From Acidimicrobiaceae bacterium (GTDB lineage: Bacteria; Actinomycetota; Acidimicrobiia; Acidimicrobiales; Bog-793): a stretch of DNA of 16,031 nt. Both the position numbers and the translations under genes were made by a program. Numbering within the stretch: the stretch's first letter is position 1; each line of letters opens with the position of its first letter. The notes beneath the pieces were generated by a model. It saw nothing but the letters and a program-made list of their open reading frames with translations. It was not told the DNA's origin and made no database searches. Positions 9,077 through 15,908 of the stretch are shown here, in pieces. The stretch spans positions 1 to 16,031 of the forward strand of contig DAHUZG010000292.1 in NCBI GenBank assembly GCA_027306715.1, given 5' to 3'.

Positions 9077-9771
9077 GCGGGCGCCCGGCCGTCGCCGTCG
9101 TCGTCTTCCCCGGCTCGAACTGTGAGTTCGACGTCGCCGCCGCGCTCGGCAGCGTCGGATGCCGGGCCGAGCTCGTCTGGCACCGTGAGGGCTCGCTCGC
9201 CGGCTTCGACGCCGCCGTGATCCCGGGCGGCTTCGCTCACGGCGACTATCTCCGACCAGGAGCCATCGCCCGGTTCTCGCCGGTGATGGCCGCTGTCGGC
9301 GAGCTCGCCGCCTCGGGCGCCCCGCTGCTCGGCATCTGCAACGGGTTCCAGGTGCTCACCGAGGCGGGGCTGCTCCCGGGGGCGCTGGCGCGCAACGCCG
9401 GCCTCCGTTTTGTCTGCGAGACCGTCGACTGCGTGGTCGAGTCGAGCGAGAGCGTGCTCACCGCGGGGCTGGCGCCGGGGAGCGTGCTGCGGCTGCCGAT
9501 CAACCACTTCGAAGGTCGGTACTGCTGCGACGAGATGACCCTGCACCGCCTCGAGTCGAGCCGGCGGGTCGTGCTGCGCTACGCCGGCGACCCGAACGGC
9601 TCGATCGCCCGCATCGCCGCGATCAGCAACGACGCCGGCAACGTCGTCGGCTGCATGCCGCATCCTGAGCGGGCCGTCGACGAGCTCCTCGGCTCATCGG
9701 ACGGGCGGCAGCTGCTCGAGAGCTTCGCCGCAGCCGCCGCTCGACGCCGAGCGTCCGCGGCCTTTGCGTGA
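9073..9771 (+). CDS. purQ: FGAM synthase glutaminase subunit PurQ
   Basis: PurQ is the class-I glutamine amidotransferase that feeds ammonia to PurL. The 232 residues include FPGSNCEFD (12-20), PGGFAHGDYLRPGAIARF (51-68), the nucleophile elbow GICNGFQ with Cys89, and PHPER with His197 and Glu199, so the triad is complete. The common form of the second motif is GGFSYGDYLRxGA; here AH and P replace SY and x, a mild variation. Its start overlaps the purS stop (GTGA). It is the last gene of the operon: five bases after its stop lies the stop of a gene on the other strand. Confidence 0.97.
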   Translation: MSGRPAVAVVVFPGSNCEFDVAAALGSVGCRAELVWHREGSLAGFDAAVIPGGFAHGDYLRPGAIARFSPVMAAVGELAASGAPLLGICNGFQVLTEAGLLPGALARNAGLRFVCETVDCVVESSESVLTAGLAPGSVLRLPINHFEGRYCCDEMTLHRLESSRRVVLRYAGDPNGSIARIAAISNDAGNVVGCMPHPERAVDELLGSSDGRQLLESFAAAAARRRASAAFA

Positions 9772-9776
9772 GCGGG

Positions 9777-10196
9777 CTAGGCGGGACCCGAGCGCTGCAG
9801 ACCGGCACGGCGGAGGACGTCGACGGGCACGCCGGCCTCGCGCCAGGTCGAGTAGTCGATCCTCTTCCGCGCGCCGTACTCGGCAGCGGCCTCGACGAAG
9901 GCCTCTTCGAGCCCGGAGATGTCCTCGGCTCCGTCGTCGGCCGCCAGGCGCGCCTGCAGGCTCTTCCGCTGCTGGAGGAGGTGGAGGCGCTTCAGGGGGT
10001 CGGCGTCGCGCAGCCGCATCTCGAGCTCGTCGAGCTGGCGCTGCAGGGAGTCGGCGCTCGGACGCCTGCCGCGACGTGGCCGGTTCCGCTCGAGCGCCTC
10101 GAGGTAGCGGCGCACCGCCAGCCCCTGCGCCCTGCCGGCAGCAAGTGCAGCCTTGTGCTCGCTCGTCATCGTCGCCCGCTTCTTGGGAGGTGCCAT
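9777..10196 (-). CDS. Small basic conserved hypothetical protein, coiled-coil
   Basis: The function is unknown. The 139-residue protein starts MAPPKKRATM, followed by EHKAALAAGRAQG. It then has an Arg-rich patch with RRGRRP (41-46, AT-hook-like), a predicted coiled coil (about 49-88), and a C-terminal segment YSTWREAGVPVDVLRRAGL (115-133). From memory, proteins of this layout ending in WREhGVPxxVLxxAGI are common in actinobacteria, but I cannot name a family. The basic patch and the tryptophan-containing end hint at nucleic-acid binding, which is inference only. I chose ATG 10194-10196 because the lysine-rich start looks native; the longer frame to 10328 would run into purL. There is no clear ribosome binding site, so a leaderless transcript is possible. 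It is convergent with purQ and divergent from purL. Confidence 0.8.
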   Translation of the reverse strand: MAPPKKRATMTSEHKAALAAGRAQGLAVRRYLEALERNRPRRGRRPSADSLQRQLDELEMRLRDADPLKRLHLLQQRKSLQARLAADDGAEDISGLEEAFVEAAAEYGARKRIDYSTWREAGVPVDVLRRAGLQRSGPA

Positions 10197-10290
10197 GCCG
10201 ATATGATCGCTCAAAAGAACACCAAATGCAACACTCGACGCAAGGCGCGGATCCCGGGAGCGTCTGTCGTCGCCGATCAGGCTAACTGCG
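10197..10290. promoter_or_regulatory. Divergent promoter region between the small basic gene and purL
   Basis: The spacer is less GC-rich than its surroundings. On the + strand, TATGAT at 10202-10207 is a good -10 candidate for purL, giving a leader of about 77 bases, but no -35 box matches well. On the - strand, TTGCAT and GATCAT stand 17 bases apart, and GATCAT ends six bases before the ATG of the small gene, as in leaderless promoters. In the purL leader, GACGC (10237-10241) and GCGTC (10260-10264) can pair. The promoters are likely from context; the exact boxes are tentative. Confidence 0.45.
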
Positions 10291-12627
10291 ATGCCTGAGA
10301 AGCCGGCAATACCGAGCGAGGCGGACACGCGGCACCGATCGCTCGGGCTGAGCGATGCCGAGCTCGAGATGATCGTCGAGGTGCTCGGGCGCTCGCCGAG
10401 CGACGTCGAGCTGGCGATGTACTCGGTGATGTGGAGCGAGCACTGCTCCTACAAGTCCTCTCGCGTGCACCTCTCGCGGCTGCCGACCGAGGGGGATCAC
10501 GTCCTCGTCGGGCCCGGCGAGAATGCCGGCGTGGTCGACGTCGGAGACGGCATCGCCGTCGCCTTGCGCATCGAGAGCCACAACCACCCCTCGGCCGTCG
10601 AGCCGTATCAGGGAGCCGCCACCGGAGTCGGGGGCATCATCCGCGACATCTTCACGATGGGTGCTCGGCCGATTGCGCTGATGGACCCGCTCTTCATTGG
10701 GCCGCTCGACGACCCCCACAGCCGCTACATCCTCGACGGGGTGGTGCGCGGCATCGCCGGATACGGCAATGCCGTGGGTGTGCCCACTGTCGGTGGCCAG
10801 CTCACCTTGAGCGAGGTCTACAGCGGCAATCCTCTCGTCAATGTCTTCTGCCTCGGCGTGCTCCCCATCGAGCGTCTCGTGCTCAGCGCGGCGAGCGGAA
10901 TCGGCAATCTCGCCATGCTGCTCGGGTCACGAACCGGACGAGACGGCATAGGCGGCGTGAGCGTGCTGGCGTCGGCCGGATTTCGACACGACGACGCCGG
11001 CAAGCGTCCGAGCGTCCAGATCGGCGACCCGTTCGAGGAGAAGCGGCTCATCGAAGCCTGCCTCGAGCTGCTCGACCGCCATCTCGCCGTCGGCATCCAG
11101 GACCTCGGCGGGGCCGGCCTCGCCTGCGCGACGAGCGAGACGGCGGCGCGGGCTGGGCTCGGCATGGAGGTCGACGCCGCCGCAGTCCCCCGTCGTGAGC
11201 CGGGGATGACCGCCCTCGAGGTGATGACGAGCGAGAGCCAGGAGCGGATGCTGGCCATCGTCACCCCGGGCGACCTTGAGCAGGTGCAGCAGGTCTGCGC
11301 CCGCTTCGAGGTCGAGGCGACGGTGATCGGGCGGGTGACGGCGCCTGACGGCGACGGGGTGGCACGCCTGCGGGTCCGGGAAGCCCACAGCGGGCGGCCC
11401 GTCGCCGAGCTGCCGGCGGCGAGCCTCTCCGACGGCGCTCCGCGCTACCGCCGCCCGATGTCGCCGCCCGATGGGAGCTTTTCGGCCGGCGAGGACCCGG
11501 ACCGGCTGCCGCAGCCCTCTAACTGCGGCGCCGACCTCCTCGACCTGCTCGGCGATCCGCAGTGGGTCTACCGCCAGTACGACCACCAGCTCTTCGCCAA
11601 CACCATCGTCGGCCCCGGCGAGGGCGACGCCACCGTGCTGCGGCTGGCCGGACCCGGCATCCCCACCACCAGCCGCGCCCTCGCCCTCTCGACCGATGCC
11701 AATCCCGGATGGTGCCGGCTCGATCCCCGTGTTGGGACGGCGGCGACGGTCGCCGAGTCCGTCCTCAACGTCGCCTGTGCCGGCAGCCGCGCCCTCGCCC
11801 TTGTCAACTGCCTGAACTTCGGTAACCCCGAGCATCCCGAGGTGATGTGGCAGCTCTCCGCCGCGATCGACGGGATGGCCGAAGCCTGCCGGGAGCTCTC
11901 GGTCCCCGTCGTCGGCGGCAACGTCTCGCTCTACAACGAGCACGACGGGATCGACATCGAGCCGACGCCGGTGGTCGCCGTGCTCGGGCTGATCGACGAG
12001 CTCGTCGTCGCGCCGCCACGGATCGGCCTCGGCGGCGGCGACTCGCTCGTCCTGCTCGGCGTCACCGAGACGCTCCTCGGCGGCTCGAGCTGGGCACGGG
12101 ACCTGCACCGCGCCAGGGGTGGCCGGCTCTTCAGCCTCGACCTCGCTGCCCATCGCCGCCTCGTCGGGCTCGTGCGCTCGCTCGTCGCCGTCCAGCTCGT
12201 GGGACCGCCGGGCACCGCGGCGGGCACCGCGGCGGGCACCGCGGCGAGACGTGCCGGCCGTGCCGGCGCCGGCGGCGGCTCCCCGGGCGCGCTCGTGTCG
12301 GGTCTGCACGACGTGTCGGCGGGCGGGTTGGCGGTGGCCCTCGCCGAGCTCTCCGTCGCCTCGGGGCTCGGCCTCACCGCGTCCGGCGTCGCCGGGCACC
12401 GCGAGCTGTTCTCCGAGTCCTCGTCGCGCGTCGTCGTCTCCACCCCCGAGCCGGCGCTGCTCCTCCGCCGGGCGGAGGAGGCCGGGGTTCCCGGCGCCGT
12501 CCTCGGCGCCGTCGGCGGCGACCGCCTCGTCATCGACGGGCTCGTCGACCTCGCCGTGAGCGAGCTCGCGGAGCGCTCGCGGGCGCGGCTCCCCGAGGCG
12601 CTCGACGGCCTCGCGGCGAAGTCCTGA
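10291..12627 (+). CDS. purL: FGAM synthase synthetase subunit PurL (small form)
   Basis: PurL converts FGAR to FGAM with ATP, using ammonia from PurQ in a complex bridged by PurS. The 778 residues are the small PurL form (usually about 740). Visible motifs are SEHCSYKSSR with His51, ESHNHPSA (95-102), PTVGGQ, QDLGGAGL, STDANPGW, NFGNP, VGGNVSLYNE and GLHDVSAGGLAVALAE. The extra length is a Gly/Ala/Thr/Arg-rich insertion at about 638-668, made partly from a 12-bp repeat, between two conserved helices. The ATG at 10291 has only a weak upstream AGG; the family N-terminus follows normally. Unlike the tight purD-purQ block, purL has its own upstream region because a gene on the other strand intervenes. 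Confidence 0.97.
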   Translation: MPEKPAIPSEADTRHRSLGLSDAELEMIVEVLGRSPSDVELAMYSVMWSEHCSYKSSRVHLSRLPTEGDHVLVGPGENAGVVDVGDGIAVALRIESHNHPSAVEPYQGAATGVGGIIRDIFTMGARPIALMDPLFIGPLDDPHSRYILDGVVRGIAGYGNAVGVPTVGGQLTLSEVYSGNPLVNVFCLGVLPIERLVLSAASGIGNLAMLLGSRTGRDGIGGVSVLASAGFRHDDAGKRPSVQIGDPFEEKRLIEACLELLDRHLAVGIQDLGGAGLACATSETAARAGLGMEVDAAAVPRREPGMTALEVMTSESQERMLAIVTPGDLEQVQQVCARFEVEATVIGRVTAPDGDGVARLRVREAHSGRPVAELPAASLSDGAPRYRRPMSPPDGSFSAGEDPDRLPQPSNCGADLLDLLGDPQWVYRQYDHQLFANTIVGPGEGDATVLRLAGPGIPTTSRALALSTDANPGWCRLDPRVGTAATVAESVLNVACAGSRALALVNCLNFGNPEHPEVMWQLSAAIDGMAEACRELSVPVVGGNVSLYNEHDGIDIEPTPVVAVLGLIDELVVAPPRIGLGGGDSLVLLGVTETLLGGSSWARDLHRARGGRLFSLDLAAHRRLVGLVRSLVAVQLVGPPGTAAGTAAGTAARRAGRAGAGGGSPGALVSGLHDVSAGGLAVALAELSVASGLGLTASGVAGHRELFSESSSRVVVSTPEPALLLRRAEEAGVPGAVLGAVGGDRLVIDGLVDLAVSELAERSRARLPEALDGLAAKS
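12211..12246 (+). repeat. 12-bp perfect tandem repeat x3 inside purL
   Basis: GGCACCGCGGCG is repeated three times exactly and encodes (Gly-Thr-Ala-Ala)3 in the low-complexity insertion of PurL. The frame is preserved. Confidence 0.92.
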
Positions 12628-12633
12628 GGCGGC

Positions 12634-12660
12634 CCGCCGGACAGGGACGGTCCGGGGCGG
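12634..12660. terminator. GC-rich hairpin between convergent purL and crgA
   Basis: CCGGAC (12637-12642) pairs with GTCCGG (12650-12655) around a seven-base loop. Allowing a two-base bulge, the stem extends by three G-C pairs to 12634-12660. There is no T-tract. Its position between convergent genes supports a bidirectional terminator of the GC-rich type. Confidence 0.4.
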
Positions 12661-12683
12661 CGCCGCCGGGCGAGGTCTCGGGC

Positions 12684-13037
12684 TCAGCGGTAGCGGGTCG
12701 CCATCAGGGCGGCGACGAGGATGGCGACGATCCCGCCGACGACGTAGCCGCCGGAGGGTGCGCCGGGGGCGACCTCGGTGTAGTCGAGGATGATCGTCGC
12801 CACGCCGATCACGATCAGGCCGATCAGCACGTACGGATACCAGCGGGGACTGCGCTTGACCGTCCGGGGGATCGGCGGGGTGTAACGGCCGGCTGCCTGC
12901 TGGCGCTGCTGGGCGCGCTTGGGCGGCGCCGCCCGCCCCGCGGCGCTGCGACCCGCGGAGCTGCGACCCGCGGAGCTGCGACCGGACCCGGCGGCGGACT
13001 TCTCGCCGCGGCGAGCGGCGTTGGCCCGTGCTGGCAT
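12684..13037 (-). CDS. crgA: CrgA-type cell division membrane protein
   Basis: CrgA is a small actinobacterial membrane protein of the division site; in mycobacteria and streptomycetes it contacts FtsZ-ring and peptidoglycan-synthesis proteins. The 117 residues consist of a basic, Ser/Ala/Gly/Arg-rich cytoplasmic N-terminus (1-50), the typical YTPP motif (52-55) and KRSPRW before the first membrane helix (about 67-86), a short loop, a second helix (about 96-113), and a short basic end. The layout and the position next to pabA/trpG and pknB match the known crgA locus. The N-terminal region contains a 15-bp tandem duplication. The ATG lies seven bases after a TATCCT box with no room for a ribosome binding site, so the transcript is probably leaderless. 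Confidence 0.9.
   Translation of the reverse strand: MPARANAARRGEKSAAGSGRSSAGRSSAGRSAAGRAAPPKRAQQRQQAAGRYTPPIPRTVKRSPRWYPYVLIGLIVIGVATIILDYTEVAPGAPSGGYVVGGIVAILVAALMATRYR
12946..12983 (-). repeat. 15-bp tandem repeat (2.5 copies) in the crgA N-terminal region
   Basis: CTGCGACCCGCGGAG occurs twice exactly and a third copy begins (8 bases) before diverging. It encodes the repeated SSAGR segment of the cytoplasmic CrgA tail. Confidence 0.9.
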
Positions 13038-13043
13038 CGCGGA

Positions 13044-13075
13044 CAGGATAGTGAGTCGCCGGCCCGGTTATCCTG
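13044..13075. promoter_or_regulatory. Divergent, mirror-image leaderless promoters of crgA and pabA/trpG
   Basis: CAGGATA (13044-13050) and TATCCTG (13069-13075) form an inverted repeat with an 18-base centre. Each arm gives a TATCCT box reading outward, matching the actinobacterial -10 consensus TANNNT. Each box is followed by exactly seven bases and then the ATG of its gene (13037 on -, 13082 on +), the spacing expected for leaderless mRNA. Each -10 box occupies the place where the -35 of the other promoter would sit. Confidence 0.65.
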
Positions 13076-13081
13076 CGGCTG

Positions 13082-13672
13082 ATGGTGGGGCCGAAGGTTC
13101 TCGTGCTCGACAACTACGACAGCTTCGTCTACAACCTCGTGCAGTACCTCGGCGAGCTCGGCGCCGAGCCGGTCGTCGTGCGGAACGACGAGGCGAGCGT
13201 CGACGAGATGCTGGCCCTCGGACCCGAGGCGCTCGTCGTCTCGCCCGGTCCGGGGAGGCCGGCACAGGCAGGGACGAGCCTCGAGGCGGTGCGCCGCTTC
13301 GGCGAGGAGCGCGTCGCCGTGCTCGGGGTCTGTCTCGGGCACCAGTGCATCGGCGAGGTCTACGGCGGCGAGGTCGTGCGGGCGCCGCAGCTGATGCACG
13401 GCAAGACCTCGCCGATCCACCACGACGGCTCAGGAGTGTTCGCCGGCCTGCCCGATCCGATGGTGGCGACCCGCTACCACTCCCTCGTCGTCGACGCCGG
13501 GAGCGTCCCCGACTGCCTCGAGGTGAGCGCCCGCAGCCCGGAAGGGCTCGTGATGGGCCTCCGCCACCGCCAGCTCCCGCTCGAAGGAGTGCAGTTCCAC
13601 CCCGAGTCGATCCTCACCGGAGCCGGCCACCAGCTCGTCGCCAACTTCCTCGAGCTGGCGAAGACCGCCTGA
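13082..13672 (+). CDS. pabA: Glutamine amidotransferase, anthranilate / aminodeoxychorismate synthase component II
   Basis: This class-I glutaminase supplies ammonia to TrpE (tryptophan pathway), PabB (folate pathway), or both. The 196 residues include DNYDSFVYNL (10-19), SPGPGRP (54-60), the nucleophile motif GVCLGHQ with Cys84, MHGK, RYHSL and the FHPES motif with His173 and Glu175, so the triad is complete. TrpG and PabA cannot be told apart by sequence alone, and no trpE or pabB is in the window. The position between crgA and pknB corresponds to the gene called trpG in mycobacteria and often pabA elsewhere. The ATG is seven bases downstream of TATCCT, indicating a leaderless transcript. 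It ends 12 bases before the end of pknB on the other strand. Confidence 0.93.
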   Translation: MVGPKVLVLDNYDSFVYNLVQYLGELGAEPVVVRNDEASVDEMLALGPEALVVSPGPGRPAQAGTSLEAVRRFGEERVAVLGVCLGHQCIGEVYGGEVVRAPQLMHGKTSPIHHDGSGVFAGLPDPMVATRYHSLVVDAGSVPDCLEVSARSPEGLVMGLRHRQLPLEGVQFHPESILTGAGHQLVANFLELAKTA

Positions 13673-13684
13673 GTCGGACGGGGC

Positions 13685-15715
13685 CTATCCCCCGCCCCTA
13701 GCCGCCCCCTGGCCCTGACCGTTACCGTGGCCGTTACCGTGGCCGGGAGCTCCTCCGCTGTTGCCCGGGCCGCTGGTGGACGCCCCGGTGCTGCCCGTCG
13801 GCGAGCCGGTGCTGCCGGTCGGCGAGCCGGTGCTGCCCGTCGGCGAGCCGGTCGTGCCCGTCGGGGCGGTGGTGCCCGTCGGGGCGGTGCTGCCGGTCGG
13901 GGTGGTGCTCGTCACCGGAGTTGTCGTCGTCGGAGCCGCGCGGCCGACGAAGAGAGCGATCGCCGTCTGGGTGGCGACGGTCTTGAGGGCAGCCGGCTTG
14001 GTGTAGCAGACGAGACCCGCAGAGCAGCTGGTGTCCTGGGCGTTGGCCTCGTGCTGCAGCCCGGGAACGAGATGGGCGCCTTCGAGGGCGCCGATCGCCT
14101 GGTTGACGCTCAGCCCGGCGACGTTGGGCACCTTGGTAGCGGCGACGGCCACGGTCAAGGTGACGACGAAGCCCTTCAGCTCCTTGGTGCCGGCCGGGGG
14201 GCTCGTCGAGATGACGTTGCCGTTGGCGACAGTCGTCGACAGCGCTGTCGTCGAGTTCGAGGCCACCTCGAAGCCGGCCGCGAAGAGGGCTTGAGTGGCT
14301 GCTTGCACGCTCTGGCCGCCGACGTTGGGGATCAAGGTCCCGCTCGCCCCCGAGATGACCGACAGGGTGATCGTCGTCCCCGGCGGTTCGGACGCCCCAC
14401 CCCGCGGACTCTCGCCGACCACCGCGCCTTGGGTCTGGCTCAGCGCGCGCTGAGCCACCGGCTTCTCCGACACGGTGAAGCCGTCGGCGGTGAGCGCCGC
14501 CCTGGCCGTGGAGAACTGCTCGGCCAGCACCGGCGGGACCAGCTTGTCCGGGGGCGGGTTCGGCACACTGAGCACTACCCTCGAGCCGGCGCGAACGGCC
14601 GTTCCCGCCACGGGGCTCTCGCCGACAACGGTCCCCGCTTTGCCCGCCGACGAGGAGACCTTGCTGATCGAGACCTTCAGGCCCTTGGCGGCAAGCTGGC
14701 CGCTCGCCTGCACCTCGGTCCTTCCCCTCTCGTCGGGGAGGGAGAAGTACTTCGCGCCGCCGAAGTAGCCGAGCTGGCGACCGCCGTACCAGACGGCCGC
14801 AGCGATGGCGGCGAGCAGGACGACGGCCGCCGCCGCCCAGCGCCAGGTCGTCCGCCGCGCCTTCGGGGGGCGCTGCACCGCGGTGGCGGCGGCGGTCGTG
14901 TCGTACGGGGCGAAGGCCCCGGTCGTCGCCCCGACCGCCATCGTGGCGTCGCCCGGCGCGCCTGGCGGGCGGGCCATCACCGTCTGGCCACGGATGAAGC
15001 GCTCGAGGTCGGCTTGCAGGTCGTGAGCGGTCGGGTAGCGCTCGGCGGGCAGCTTCGCCATCGCCTGGGCGACGATGGCCTCGAGCGCCGGGGGCACGTC
15101 GGGCACGAGCGATCGCAACGGCGGGGGCTGCTCGCGCACGTGCTGCACGGCGATGGCGACGGGCGAGTCGCCGGTGAACGGCGGCCGCGCCGCCAGCATC
15201 TCGTAGAGCACCACTCCGAGGGCGTAGACGTCGCTGCGGGCGTCGACGGGCAGGCCCTGCGCCTGCTCGGGCGAGAAGTACGTCGCCGTTCCCATCACGA
15301 GACCGGTCTGGGTGACCTGCTCGTCGGAGCCGATCGCCCGGGCGATGCCGAAGTCGGCGACCTTCACCTGCCCGTCGGCAGTGATGAGGACGTTGCCCGG
15401 CTTGACGTCGCGGTGCACGACGCCGTGGCGGTGGGCGTACGAGAGCGCCTTGGCGATCCCGGCGGCAACCGTCGCCGCCTGAAGGGGCGGGAGCGGCGCC
15501 TGGGTGCGGATGATCGAGGACAGCGTCTCGCCGTCGACGTACTCCATGACGATGAAATAGGTGTTGTCGGACTCGCCCCCGTCGAAGACCGGGACGATGT
15601 TGGCGTGGCTCAGGTTGGCGGCGGCCTGCGCCTCGCGGCGGAAGCGCTCGACGAACGAGTGGTCGGTGGAGAGCTCCGGGAAGAGCACCTTCAGCGCCAC
15701 GAGCCGGTCGAGCAC
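13685..15715 (-). CDS. pknB: Membrane Ser/Thr protein kinase with PASTA repeats (PknB-like)
   Basis: PknB-type kinases sense peptidoglycan fragments through extracellular PASTA repeats and phosphorylate division and cell-wall proteins. Counting from the GTG at 15715, the 676 residues show the ATP-binding lysine in VALK (Lys9), HRDVKPGN (101-108), DFG (121-123), activation-loop threonines TQT (135-137), SPE (148-150), one membrane helix (about 294-313), four PASTA repeats (about 322-386, 390-455, 459-523, 526-592) and a Thr/Pro/Gly/Ser tail ending in Gly-His-Asn repeats. The first PASTA repeat is divergent. The GTG is only the first canonical start in frame. Coding similarity continues upstream through the glycine-rich loop to about 15814, so the real start is earlier (see 15716-15826). 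Neighbours pabA, crgA and pbpA agree with the call. Confidence 0.93.
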   Translation of the reverse strand: MLDRLVALKVLFPELSTDHSFVERFRREAQAAANLSHANIVPVFDGGESDNTYFIVMEYVDGETLSSIIRTQAPLPPLQAATVAAGIAKALSYAHRHGVVHRDVKPGNVLITADGQVKVADFGIARAIGSDEQVTQTGLVMGTATYFSPEQAQGLPVDARSDVYALGVVLYEMLAARPPFTGDSPVAIAVQHVREQPPPLRSLVPDVPPALEAIVAQAMAKLPAERYPTAHDLQADLERFIRGQTVMARPPGAPGDATMAVGATTGAFAPYDTTAAATAVQRPPKARRTTWRWAAAAVVLLAAIAAAVWYGGRQLGYFGGAKYFSLPDERGRTEVQASGQLAAKGLKVSISKVSSSAGKAGTVVGESPVAGTAVRAGSRVVLSVPNPPPDKLVPPVLAEQFSTARAALTADGFTVSEKPVAQRALSQTQGAVVGESPRGGASEPPGTTITLSVISGASGTLIPNVGGQSVQAATQALFAAGFEVASNSTTALSTTVANGNVISTSPPAGTKELKGFVVTLTVAVAATKVPNVAGLSVNQAIGALEGAHLVPGLQHEANAQDTSCSAGLVCYTKPAALKTVATQTAIALFVGRAAPTTTTPVTSTTPTGSTAPTGTTAPTGTTGSPTGSTGSPTGSTGSPTGSTGASTSGPGNSGGAPGHGNGHGNGQGQGAARGGG
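13719..13742 (-). repeat. 12-bp perfect tandem duplication at the 3' end of pknB
   Basis: CCGTTACCGTGG appears twice head to tail on the + strand. It encodes the GHGN-GHGN segment in the last 20 residues of the kinase. Confidence 0.88.
13788..13904 (-). repeat. Six-unit degenerate tandem repeat in the pknB extracellular tail
   Basis: On the + strand there are three units of 21 bases (GTGCTGCCSGTCGGCGAGCCG, S = C or G), then three related units of 18 bases. They encode Gly-Ser-Pro-Thr-Gly-Ser-Thr and Ala-Pro-Thr-Gly-Thr-Thr type repeats after the last PASTA domain. The frame is conserved throughout. Confidence 0.9.
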
Positions 15716-15826
15716 GAGGTCCCTGGCGAGGTAGACCTGCGCCGTCCCCCCGCGGGCGATCTGGTTCCGCAGCTCGTAGCGCCCGTTGTAGACGGGCGGG
15801 GCGGTGGTGGTCTTGCCGCCCCGAGC
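15716..15826 (-). other. pknB: In-frame 5' extension of pknB with glycine-rich loop but no ATG/GTG/TTG
   Basis: Reading the pknB frame upstream of GTG 15715 gives VYNGRYEL, then RNQIARGGTAQVYLARD, the start of a kinase domain with its nucleotide-binding loop. The frame stays open to a TAG at 15827-15829. No ATG, GTG or TTG occurs in it. The best points are AAG at 15812-15814, followed by three Thr codons (an ATG would need one base change), and CTG at 15770-15772, which would still keep the loop. TAGGCT (15829-15824) upstream could act as a -10 box. The true start is therefore unresolved: a rare start codon, a lost start, or a base error. Confidence 0.7.
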
Positions 15827-15908
15827 CTAGGCGAGGCGGCCCGGCGGGTCTTCCCGAACCGCACGCGGCGAGCGCCGATCGGACCGGTCGCCACCCGCAC
15901 CGCCGCCG

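Noticed and set aside
9768..10298. + strand frames linking purQ to purL
   Set aside because: The - strand 139-residue protein has coherent basic, coiled-coil and WREAGVP segments. The + strand frames have no protein character and overlap purQ and purL awkwardly.
10197..10328. Longer start for the small basic gene
   Set aside because: It would overlap purL and put the divergent promoter region inside the gene; the extra residues do not look like part of the protein.
10927..13113. Long - strand frame (728 codons) opposite purL and overlapping crgA and the crgA/pabA promoter
   Set aside because: It lies on top of purL, crgA and their promoter region; no recognisable motif.
13719..13904. CRISPR-like or mobile repeat array
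   Set aside because: Units are short, in frame, without spacers, and encode the Thr/Pro/Gly tail of PknB.
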